DNA of 64,000 nucleotides from the NCBI RefSeq assembly GCF_030814835.1, contig NZ_JAUSVS010000011.1, positions 62,001 through 126,000 on the forward strand. The letters run 5' to 3'. Below are positions 52,595 through 58,814 of the stretch, one piece after another; position 1 is the first letter of the stretch, and every line of letters starts with the position of its first letter. Both the position numbers and the translations under genes were made by a program. This stretch comes from Caulobacter ginsengisoli (lineage in GTDB: Bacteria; Pseudomonadota; Alphaproteobacteria; Caulobacterales; Caulobacteraceae). The notes below the pieces were generated by a model. The model saw nothing but the letters and a program-made list of their open reading frames with translations. It was not told the DNA's origin and made no database searches.

Positions 52595-53137
52595 TCAGCC
52601 GGCAAGTCCGCCCAGCGGAAAAACCCTGCCCAACAGGCTGTCGGGAAACGCCGCCAGGGCGCCGAAGGCGATCGCCACGCCGTAGGGGACATCGCCCCCG
52701 GGCTTGGCCAGCCGGCTGAACCAGGCCGGCCCCCGCTCGGCGATCGGCCGCAGCCACATCGAGCGCAGGCCCAGCAGGGCCAGCGCCAGGGCGCCGCCGG
52801 CCAGGCCCGTGATCAGCACGAAATTGACCACGCCCGGGAAACCCAGCCACAGGGCCGAGGCCGCGAACAGCTTGGCGTCGCCCCCGCCGATCCAGCCCAT
52901 GGCGAACATGCCCATGGCGGCGAACAGGGCGAAGACCCCGATCAGGGCGGCCACGCCCATCTGCGGCAAGGTGACACCCCCGATGAGGGCGGCCGGCAGG
53001 AAGAGGGCGATCAGGGCCAGCGAGATCCAGTTGGGGATGGTGAAACTGGTCGCGTCCCGCAGCCCGCCGACGACGACGAGGGCGGGAAAGGCGAAGATCA
53101 GGATGGCCGTGATCGTCTGGAGCATGGGACGCGACAT
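52595..53137 (-). CDS. cpaA: prepilin peptidase CpaA
   Basis: This 180-residue A24-family aspartic peptidase cleaves Flp prepilin leaders. Membrane helices fill most of the protein; the two catalytic aspartates are in GLRDATSFTIPNW and GGGDAKLFAAS. It lacks the N-terminal methylase half of PilD, as usual for Tad enzymes. Start could be the ATG at 53137 or 53125; no strong ribosome site separates them. Substrates are the three pilins just upstream and probably the TadE/TadG-like proteins. Confidence 0.92.
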   Translation of the reverse strand: MSRPMLQTITAILIFAFPALVVVGGLRDATSFTIPNWISLALIALFLPAALIGGVTLPQMGVAALIGVFALFAAMGMFAMGWIGGGDAKLFAASALWLGFPGVVNFVLITGLAGGALALALLGLRSMWLRPIAERGPAWFSRLAKPGGDVPYGVAIAFGALAAFPDSLLGRVFPLGGLAG

Positions 53138-53221
53138 TGCCCGCAAGGCGGTGAACTAAACGTTGATGAGCGGCCGAAAACGCTGGCGCGAGACGCGGGT
53201 GCGAGACGGGGCGCCCAAAAG

Positions 53222-53251
53222 CGGAAAGGGCCGCAGCTTTCGCTGCGGCCC
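53222..53251 (-). terminator. terminator after pilin gene 3
   Basis: GGGCCGCAGC (53228-53237) pairs with GCTGCGGCCC (53242-53251) around TTTC; on the minus strand a TTTCCGCTTTT tail follows. It lies 30 nt after the pilin stop and should separate it from cpaA. Confidence 0.75.
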
Positions 53252-53280
53252 CCCCGTTTTCATCAGGCGAAGTCTTCGTC

Positions 53281-53445
53281 TTACGGAAGCTTGCTGTTGA
53301 TGGTGGTGAAGGCGGTGTTGAGCTTGGTGCCCAGGGTGGTGACGGCGGTGATGATGACCACCGCGATCAGGGCGACGATCAGGCCATATTCAATGGCCGT
53401 GGCGCCCGACTCATCCGACACGAAGCGCGAAACGAACTTGCTCAT
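53281..53445 (-). CDS. pilA: Flp family type IVb pilin (copy 3)
   Basis: The 54-residue prepilin reads MSKFVSRFVSDESG then the mature part ATAIEYGLIVALIAVVIITA onward. Cleavage by CpaA after Gly14 gives the G/xxxxEY motif (Glu at +5, Tyr at +6) of Flp pilins. AAGGAGA precedes the ATG. The mature peptide is identical to that of copy 2 (54028-54192); only leader residues 6 and 10 differ. It has its own terminator and its own CtrA-like box, so it can be transcribed separately. Confidence 0.94.
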   Translation of the reverse strand: MSKFVSRFVSDESGATAIEYGLIVALIAVVIITAVTTLGTKLNTAFTTINSKLP

Positions 53446-53539
53446 TTGGAATCTCCTTTGCTGAGCAGACCAGCGGTTGCGGGATTAGGCCGCTTGGCCT
53501 GCTCGCCCCCGAAAACAAGGCCATCTTGCGAGGCTTGGC

Positions 53540-53554
53540 TTAATTGCAAGTAAA
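53540..53554 (-). promoter_or_regulatory. CtrA-like box of pilin gene 3
   Basis: TTAA-N7-TAAA (minus strand TTTA-N7-TTAA), close to the CtrA consensus TTAA-N7-TTAA, 95 bp upstream of the pilin start. Equivalent boxes lie 97 bp before each of the other two pilin genes. Confidence 0.6.
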
Positions 53555-53726
53555 CATCGAAGTATTGCTCGATTTTTTTGTTTGGTTTATTTTGGTTTAC
53601 CACTAATTTCCTTTAACCATGCCCATTTTGGGCGGCGATTTGTCTCAAAATGGGTCAGGGTGGGGGACTTCGCACCCGCGCAGCGCAGGCAGCAGCTTTT
53701 GGAATCGCGGCAGAGGCGGCTTTTTC

Positions 53727-53910
53727 AAATCCTCCCCCGGAGGGGGAGGGGGACCATGCGGAGCATGGTGGAGGGGGTCAGACGCTGCATCCAGGCGTCA
53801 GGATAGAGCGCGGCCGATCAGCCGCGTCCTTACAAGCAGACGTGATTGTAGCTTCAACCCCCTCCACCACGCCTTCGGCGCGGTCCCCCTCCCCCTCCGG
53901 GTGAGGATTT
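53727..53910. repeat. 184-bp palindromic element, family B, copy 2
   Basis: The inverted copy of 17201-17383, with arms AAATCCTCCCCCGGAGGGGG and CCCTCCGGGTGAGGATTT. It lies in the 582-bp gap between pilin genes 3 and 2, about 170 bp upstream of the CtrA-like box of copy 3. Homology with the first copy runs through the centre. Confidence 0.8.
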
Positions 53911-53967
53911 GAAGGGGAGCGACACAGCCTCGCCTCCACAGGCGATGGCCCCTCTGGGAAGGATTAC

Positions 53968-54000
53968 AAAGAGAAAGGGCCGCGGCTTGCGCCGCGGCCC
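53968..54000 (-). terminator. terminator after pilin gene 2
   Basis: GGGCCGCGGC (53977-53986), loop TTGC, GCCGCGGCCC (53991-54000), followed on the minus strand by TTTCTCTTTG. It is 27 nt downstream of the pilin 2 stop. Confidence 0.75.
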
Positions 54001-54027
54001 TTCCGGTTTCGACAGTCGAGCTGTGTC

Positions 54028-54192
54028 TTACGGCAGCTTGCTGTTGATGGTGGTGAAGGCGGTGTTGAGCTTGGTGCCCAGGGTGGTCACGGCGGTGATG
54101 ATCACCACGGCGATCAGGGCGACGATCAGGCCGTATTCAATGGCCGTGGCGCCGGACTCATCCTTCACGAAGCGGGTAACGAACTTGCTCAT
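54028..54192 (-). CDS. pilA: Flp family type IVb pilin (copy 2)
   Basis: The 54-residue prepilin starts MSKFVTRFVKDESG followed by ATAIEYGLIVALIAVV and ends LNTAFTTINSKLP. The ATG at 54192 has AAGGAG 6 nt upstream; the longer in-frame reading is leader DNA. Mature sequence is identical to copy 3. A terminator follows and a CtrA-like box lies 97 bp upstream of the start. The pilin forms the shaft of the Flp pilus after cleavage by CpaA. Confidence 0.94.
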   Translation of the reverse strand: MSKFVTRFVKDESGATAIEYGLIVALIAVVIITAVTTLGTKLNTAFTTINSKLP

Positions 54193-54288
54193 GGTCGTCT
54201 CCTTGGGGTCTGCGCGACGGCCGGGGCGCTGGGGCCTGGCGGTCAGGTGGAAGTCGTAGATCACCCTGAGACCATGCATCGATGGCTC

Positions 54289-54303
54289 TTAAAACGCAGT
54301 AAA
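54289..54303 (-). promoter_or_regulatory. CtrA-like box of pilin gene 2
   Basis: TTAA-N7-TAAA at 97 bp upstream of the pilin 2 start, matching in form and distance the boxes before copies 1 and 3. The surrounding 60 bp are AT-rich, unlike the rest of the window. Confidence 0.6.
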
Positions 54304-54390
54304 GCGAAGATGAATCGCAAATTATTTTGAGTAAATGAAACCTTGCGCGGCCGGCGCTGTCCAGGAGTCTATAAAGAGGGGGGCAAAAGC

Positions 54391-54418
54391 GAAAGGGCCG
54401 CGGCTTGCGCCGCGGCCC
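54391..54418 (-). terminator. terminator after pilin gene 1
   Basis: GGGCCGCGGC (54395-54404), loop TTGC, GCCGCGGCCC (54409-54418), then on the minus strand TTTCGCTTTTG. Same stem as the terminator of pilin gene 2, supporting a recent duplication of gene plus terminator. Confidence 0.75.
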
Positions 54419-54462
54419 TGCCGGGAGCCTTCCCGCAGGAAGGCGGATGGAAATCCCAGATC

Positions 54463-54627
54463 CTAGGGAAGCTTGGAGTTCACCGTTTCGAAGCCGGTGT
54501 TGAGCTTGGTGCCCAGGGTGGTGACGGCGGTGATGATGACCACCGCGATCAGCGCGACGATCAGGCCATATTCGATGGCCGTGGCGCCGGACTCATCCTT
54601 CATGAAGCGCGAGACGAAAGTCGACAT
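54463..54627 (-). CDS. pilA: Flp family type IVb pilin (copy 1)
   Basis: This 54-residue prepilin starts MSTFVSRFMKDESG and continues ATAIEYGLIVALIAVV; it ends LNTGFETVNSKLP, differing from copies 2 and 3 at three mature positions near the C terminus. AGAGGAA precedes the ATG at 54627. It is the pilin nearest the divergent TadE/TadG-type operon. It has its own terminator and CtrA-like box. Confidence 0.94.
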   Translation of the reverse strand: MSTFVSRFMKDESGATAIEYGLIVALIAVVIITAVTTLGTKLNTGFETVNSKLP

Positions 54628-54723
54628 TCTGCGAATTCCTCTGTGTCGATGCGGCGGCATCGGACACGAGCGCCCGACTGCCCTCCCCAGGGTTGATGCA
54701 GGGACAGATTGTCGTGCGTCAAA

Positions 54724-54738
54724 TTAACGCCAAGTAAA
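54724..54738 (-). promoter_or_regulatory. CtrA-like box of pilin gene 1
   Basis: TTAA-N7-TAAA, 97 bp upstream of the pilin 1 start and about 145 bp before the divergent gene at 54882. In C. crescentus pilA is directly activated by CtrA through such sites (established); binding here is inferred. Confidence 0.6.
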
Positions 54739-54767
54739 AACCGAGATTGAAATCTCAGTTTTCCACA

Positions 54768-54784
54768 GTAAACAGCGTATTTAC
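54768..54784. promoter_or_regulatory. GTAAA-N7-TTTAC palindrome in the divergent pilin promoter region
   Basis: GTAAA and TTTAC are spaced by 7 bases, forming an inverted repeat in the AT-rich gap between pilin copy 1 and the divergent pilus gene. The half-site spacing equals that of the CtrA-like boxes but the orientation is inverted. No known factor assigned. Confidence 0.4.
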
Positions 54785-54881
54785 TTTGTCTACCGGACCC
54801 CTGCCGAACACCGGTCGCCTTCAAGCTTTGTTGACCATTCAGGCCGAGTCTGTGCGCAACGCCCCGATCAGGACTTTCGCC

Positions 54882-55391
54882 ATGCGCCGCCTGCCCCTCG
54901 TTCTCGCCCTGTCATTCGCCCTGGCCTCGACCCTGGCCCAGCCGGCCCTGGCCGAGAGCCTGCAGGTCCGTATCGACCAGGCCGCCCGGCTGATGCTGGC
55001 CTCTCCCGCCCGCGACGTCATCATCGGCAACCCGGCGGTGGCCGACGTCACGGTGATCGACGGCCGCAGCCTGATCATCACCGGCAAGGGCTATGGCGTC
55101 ACCAACCTGATCGTCGTCGACCGGGCCGGCCGCACCATCGTCGACCGCCAGATCGTCGTCTCGGGGCCGGACGGCGACCAGGTCAGCTTCTATCGCGGCG
55201 CCAGCGTCTACAACTATGCCTGCTCGCCCCGCTGCCAGCGCCAGCCGCTGCCGGGCGAGACCGACACCGCCTATGGCCCCTGGGCCGCCCCGGCCGCCAC
55301 CTATGCCGACCGCGCCCGCAACGCCGCGGCCGCCGGCCAGGCCTCCGACAGCCAGGCTTCGGCCAGCGCGGCCCCCAAGCGCAGCGAATAA
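54882..55391 (+). CDS. secreted pilus-assembly N-terminal domain protein
   Basis: The 169-residue protein has a signal peptide (MRRLPLVLALSFALASTLAQ, ending ALA) and one pilus/flagellum assembly N-terminal domain (LQVRIDQAARLMLASPARDV ... ITGKGYGVTNLIVVD) like that at the start of the CpaC secretin, followed by a Cys-containing and Ala/Ser-rich tail. It has no secretin core, so it may be a periplasmic accessory to CpaC. The ATG at 54882 follows AGGA. It is divergent from pilin copy 1 and precedes the TadE-like genes. Confidence 0.85.
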   Translation: MRRLPLVLALSFALASTLAQPALAESLQVRIDQAARLMLASPARDVIIGNPAVADVTVIDGRSLIITGKGYGVTNLIVVDRAGRTIVDRQIVVSGPDGDQVSFYRGASVYNYACSPRCQRQPLPGETDTAYGPWAAPAATYADRARNAAAAGQASDSQASASAAPKRSE

Positions 55392-55427
55392 ACCGCCGCT
55401 TAAGGTCGGCAGGCTAGAGTCGCGCTC

Positions 55428-55991
55428 ATGGCCCGCGACAACCACGCCCGTACGAAGCGCCTTCCGGCGAAACGCCTTCTGGCCCGCTTCATTCGTGGCG
55501 AGCGTGGCGCGACGGCCGTGGAATTCGCCTTCGTCGCCCTGCCCTTCCTGACCCTGCTGTTCGCGGTGGTCGAGCTGGGCATGGTGTTCCTGGTCGGCAC
55601 CACGCTGGAAAACGCCACCGAGATCGCCGCCCGCCAGATCCGCACCGGCGAACTGCAGCAGGCCGGCGGCTCGGCCTCGACCTTCAAGACCGCCGTCTGC
55701 GCCCAGATGAGCTGGCTGGGCAGCGACTGCAGCAGCAATCTGAGCGTCGACGTCCGGGTCTATTCGACCTTCAGCTCGGTCAGCTCGACCAGCGTGCTGA
55801 CCAACGGCGCGGTCGACCCGGCCAAGCAGGCCTTCAACACCGGCGGCCCCGAGGACATCGTCCTGGTCCGCACCTTCTATCAGTGGCAGATCTTCACCCC
55901 GCTGCTCAACGCCGGCCTGGTCAATCTGTCGGGCAACAAGCGGCTGATCACCTCGACGGCCACCTTCAGAAACGAGCCCTATACGTCATGA
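55428..55991 (+). CDS. TadE-like pseudopilin family protein
   Basis: The 187-residue protein has a basic N terminus and a prepilin-like motif ERGATAVEFAFVALPFLTLLF, where CpaA could cleave after the Gly, followed by one membrane helix and a periplasmic domain with two Cys. This is the TadE/TadF-type minor pseudopilin layout. It overlaps the next, similar gene by 4 nt (ATGA), so the pair are probably made in equal amounts. Confidence 0.9.
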   Translation: MARDNHARTKRLPAKRLLARFIRGERGATAVEFAFVALPFLTLLFAVVELGMVFLVGTTLENATEIAARQIRTGELQQAGGSASTFKTAVCAQMSWLGSDCSSNLSVDVRVYSTFSSVSSTSVLTNGAVDPAKQAFNTGGPEDIVLVRTFYQWQIFTPLLNAGLVNLSGNKRLITSTATFRNEPYTS

Positions 55992-56518
55992 TCGGTTTGT
56001 TCGCCCGTCTGCGGCGCGACCACCGCGGCGTCTCGGCCGTGGAATTCGCCCTGATCGCCCCGGCGCTGATCGCCTTCTATTTCGGCCTGGCCGAGTTCAC
56101 CCAGGCGATGATGGCCGAACGCCGAGCCAGCCACGTGGCCGCCTCGATGGGCGATCTGGTGGCCCAGTCGACCCAGATCTCGGACTCGACCCTGACCGAT
56201 ATCTTCACCATCGGCACCACCATCATGAGCCCCTTCCCGACCAGCACCCTGAAGATGCGGCTGACCAGCGTCACCGCCAATTCCAGCGGCACGCCCAAGG
56301 TCGACTGGTCCAAGGGCTCGGGCCTGACCGCCCTGACCAACGGCGCGACGGTCACCCTGCCCACCGGCCTGGTGACGGCCGGCCAGAGCGTGATCATGTC
56401 GGAAGTGACCTATGTCTACGACTCGCCGGTCGACCAGTTCATTCCCGGCTCGATCACCTTCACCAAGAAGTTCTACCTGCGGCCCCGCAAGTCGGACCAG
56501 GTGACCAAGTCTAGCTGA
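55988..56518 (+). CDS. TadE/TadG-like pseudopilin family protein
   Basis: This 176-residue protein has HRGVSAVEFALIAPALIAFYF near its N terminus, the same prepilin-like form with VEF as in the preceding protein, then a periplasmic domain rich in Ser/Thr. It is shorter than TadG and lacks a von Willebrand domain, so it is more like TadE/TadF. The ATG at 55988 overlaps the upstream stop. It is convergent with pabC, overlapping its end by 8 nt. Confidence 0.88.
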   Translation: MIGLFARLRRDHRGVSAVEFALIAPALIAFYFGLAEFTQAMMAERRASHVAASMGDLVAQSTQISDSTLTDIFTIGTTIMSPFPTSTLKMRLTSVTANSSGTPKVDWSKGSGLTALTNGATVTLPTGLVTAGQSVIMSEVTYVYDSPVDQFIPGSITFTKKFYLRPRKSDQVTKSS

Positions 56519-57419
56519 CGGCGCTCAGCGCCTGCGCCAGGGCCGAAACCTGCGGCGCGTCGCCCAGGGCAATTCCATCCAGGCTCTCCACGCGGCGAAG
56601 CCCGATCAGGCTGTTGGTCAGGAAGATCGCCTGGGCGCCGTCCAGGGCCGCGCGCGGGGCGGCGACCTCCTGGACCGGCATGCCCAGGGCCCGGGCGGCG
56701 GCGATGGCCTGGCCGCGCATGATCCCCTCCAGCACCCCGCAGGCCAGGGCCGGGGTGCGCAGCACACCGTCCGTCAGCCAGAAGAGGTTGGCGGCCGCCG
56801 CGCAGGCGATCTCGCCGCGATTGTTGAGCATCAGCGCTTCGCCGGCGCCGGCCTCGCGCCGGGCCAGGATTGGGTCGAGGTAGGAGAGGGTCTTCAGCCG
56901 GGAGGTGGGCGAGCCTTCGTTGCGGCGGATGGAGACCGTGGTCAGGGTGACCGGGCCTTCCGACCTGGGGGCGGGCGCGGCGGTGGCGAACAGGCGGGCT
57001 TCGGGCAGGGCGGGACGATCAAGCCCCCGGCCTCCGGAGCCGGCCGTCAGGGTCAGGCGGACAGCGAAGCGCCTTCCTTCTCCCCTTGCGGGAGAAGGTG
57101 TCAGCGAAGCTGACGGATGAGGGGTCGCACGGCGATCTGACGCTGCGGACCTTAACGCTAGTCCGACAGGTGGATGGGACCCCTCATCCGACCTCCTTCG
57201 GAGGCCACCTTCTCCCGCAAGGGGAGAAGGAAAATGAAGGGCGTCCTCGCATACCCGGCGCGCCTCCGCCGCGTCCGACGCCGGCAATCCCAGCACCCGG
57301 CAGCCCGCGACCATCCGCTTCAGGTGCTCATCGAACAGCACCAGTTCGCCGTCGCGGACCAGCATCGTCTCGAACAACCCATCCCCCAGGGTCAGCCCGC
57401 GATCGTCGTACGGGATCAC
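56511..57419 (-). CDS. pabC: aminodeoxychorismate lyase-like enzyme (class IV aminotransferase) with inserted palindrome
   Basis: The 302-residue PLP enzyme should turn 4-amino-4-deoxychorismate into p-aminobenzoate and pyruvate. N-terminal DDRGLTLGDGLFETMLV, the PLP lysine in SRLKTLSYLDP (about Lys176) and the C-terminal GVLEGIMRG are class IV hallmarks. Residues about 63-118 are foreign to the family: FPSPLAGEGGLRRRSDEG to SPARGEGRRF is translated from a 155-bp palindromic element (57076-57230) that keeps the frame open. The start is a GTG overlapping the pabB stop (GTGA). Whether the enlarged enzyme is active is unknown. Confidence 0.85.
   Translation of the reverse strand: MIPYDDRGLTLGDGLFETMLVRDGELVLFDEHLKRMVAGCRVLGLPASDAAEARRVCEDALHFPSPLAGEGGLRRRSDEGSHPPVGLALRSAASDRRATPHPSASLTPSPARGEGRRFAVRLTLTAGSGGRGLDRPALPEARLFATAAPAPRSEGPVTLTTVSIRRNEGSPTSRLKTLSYLDPILARREAGAGEALMLNNRGEIACAAAANLFWLTDGVLRTPALACGVLEGIMRGQAIAAARALGMPVQEVAAPRAALDGAQAIFLTNSLIGLRRVESLDGIALGDAPQVSALAQALSAVS
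57076..57230. repeat. palindromic element inserted in frame within pabC
   Basis: Terminal arms CCTTCTCCCCTTGCGGGAGA and its complement, each a perfect hairpin, enclose inner arms with GATGAGGGGTC / GACCCCTCATC-type pairing. The whole unit sits inside the pabC reading frame and is translated without a stop. Conserved pabC sequence resumes directly on both sides. Confidence 0.85.
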
Positions 57420-58774
57420 GACGTCAACGCCCGCTTGAGCGCCGCGATCTTGGCCTCGGTCTCCAGCCGCTCGGCATGCGGGTCGCTGTCGGCGACGATG
57501 CCGGCGCCGGCCCGGGCCTCGAACCGCCAGCCGTCCCCCTGCTGCGTCAGGGCCACGGTGCGGATCAGCACGTTGGAATCGAAGCCGCCGTCGAAGCCCG
57601 CCCAGAACATCGCCCCGCAATAGGGCCCGCGCGGCGGCTCCAGGCCCGCGATGACCTTCATGGCCTGCACCTTGGGGGCCCCGGTCACCGAGCCCGGCGG
57701 GAAGGCGGCCCGCAACAGGTCGGCGGCGGTCAGGCCCGGGGCCAGGCGGCCGGTCACCGTCGAGACCAGGTGATGGACGTTGGCGAAACTCTCGACCTTG
57801 AACAGCTCGGGGACCGCCACGCTGCCGGCCGGGCAGACCCGGGCCAGGTCGTTGCGCATCAGATCGACGATCATTAGGTTCTCGGCCCGGTCCTTGTCGC
57901 TGGCCAGCAACTCGGCGGCCAGGGCCGTATCCTCGGCGGCGTCGCGACCGCGCGGCCGGGTTCCTTTGATCGGCCGGGTCTCGACGACCGGCGCGGCCCC
58001 GCCCGCCACGGTGACGAAGCGCTCGGGGGAATTGGAGACCACCGCCCGGTCTTCCAGCCGCAGATAGGCGGCGAAGGGCGCGGGGCTGTCGCCGGTCAGC
58101 CGCCGCAGCAGGTCAACGGGCGCCGCGCCCTGCGCCAGCCGGCCATGCCAGATGCGGGCGATGTTGGCCTGGAAGATCTCGCCGGCCTCGATCCGCCCGA
58201 CCACCTCGGCCACGGCCTCTTCATAGGCCTGGGCCGGCAGCGGCGCCTCGAACGAAACGGCCAGCGGTCCCTCCCGGCGGGTGGGCGCCGCCAGGTCCAG
58301 CCAGCCGGCGGCGTCTTCGGCCCGCGCCCGGGCCTCGCCCGCATCGCCGCCCCGGCCGATGGCCAGCACCCGGCCCTGCTCGTGGTCGAAGGCCAGCAGC
58401 GCCGGATACAGCCCCACCGCCAGGTCCGGCCACTGGCCCCGGCGCGCCAGGGCCAGGGGCTCGACCCGGTCGCCCAGCTCGTAGCAGGCCAGCCCCGCCA
58501 ATCCGCCCTGAAAAGGAGGGCCGCCCTGGAACGGCGGACCATCCCCCGCCGGCAGCGGCTCGCCCAGCAGCGCCTCCAGCGCCTCGAAGGCGTCGGCGGG
58601 GTCGTCGCCGGCCAGGGCCAGGGTCTGGACCGGCTGCCGCAGCAGATACGACCAGCGCGCCCGCGCGCTGCCGCCCCCCGACAGGAAGGCGCAGGCCCAG
58701 GGCTCCTCGGCAAAGGCCGCCAGGACCTCGTCCGGAGCCCGCCAGGGGCGTTCGATGATCGCCACGCAGCGCAT
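57416..58774 (-). CDS. pabB: aminodeoxychorismate synthase component I
   Basis: The 452-residue chorismate-utilising enzyme aminates chorismate, with ammonia from PabA, on the way to folate. Catalytic motifs are PIKGTRPRG (the Lys of PabB in place of the Ala of TrpE), MIVDLMRNDLARV and GSVTGAPKVQAMKVI. The N-terminal domain includes a short duplicated PPFQGG motif. The ATG at 58774 is preferred over an upstream start in the gap. It overlaps pabC by 4 nt. No amidotransferase gene is in the window. Confidence 0.93.
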   Translation of the reverse strand: MRCVAIIERPWRAPDEVLAAFAEEPWACAFLSGGGSARARWSYLLRQPVQTLALAGDDPADAFEALEALLGEPLPAGDGPPFQGGPPFQGGLAGLACYELGDRVEPLALARRGQWPDLAVGLYPALLAFDHEQGRVLAIGRGGDAGEARARAEDAAGWLDLAAPTRREGPLAVSFEAPLPAQAYEEAVAEVVGRIEAGEIFQANIARIWHGRLAQGAAPVDLLRRLTGDSPAPFAAYLRLEDRAVVSNSPERFVTVAGGAAPVVETRPIKGTRPRGRDAAEDTALAAELLASDKDRAENLMIVDLMRNDLARVCPAGSVAVPELFKVESFANVHHLVSTVTGRLAPGLTAADLLRAAFPPGSVTGAPKVQAMKVIAGLEPPRGPYCGAMFWAGFDGGFDSNVLIRTVALTQQGDGWRFEARAGAGIVADSDPHAERLETEAKIAALKRALTS

Positions 58775-58814
58775 GGGCGGCTGATGGCTCAGCCGCGCGG
58801 CGGGGGCAAGAGGC

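Noticed and set aside
56511..57416. pabC as a pseudogene because of the internal palindrome
   Set aside because: The frame stays open through the element, catalytic Lys and flanking motifs are intact, and the overlap with pabB is preserved.
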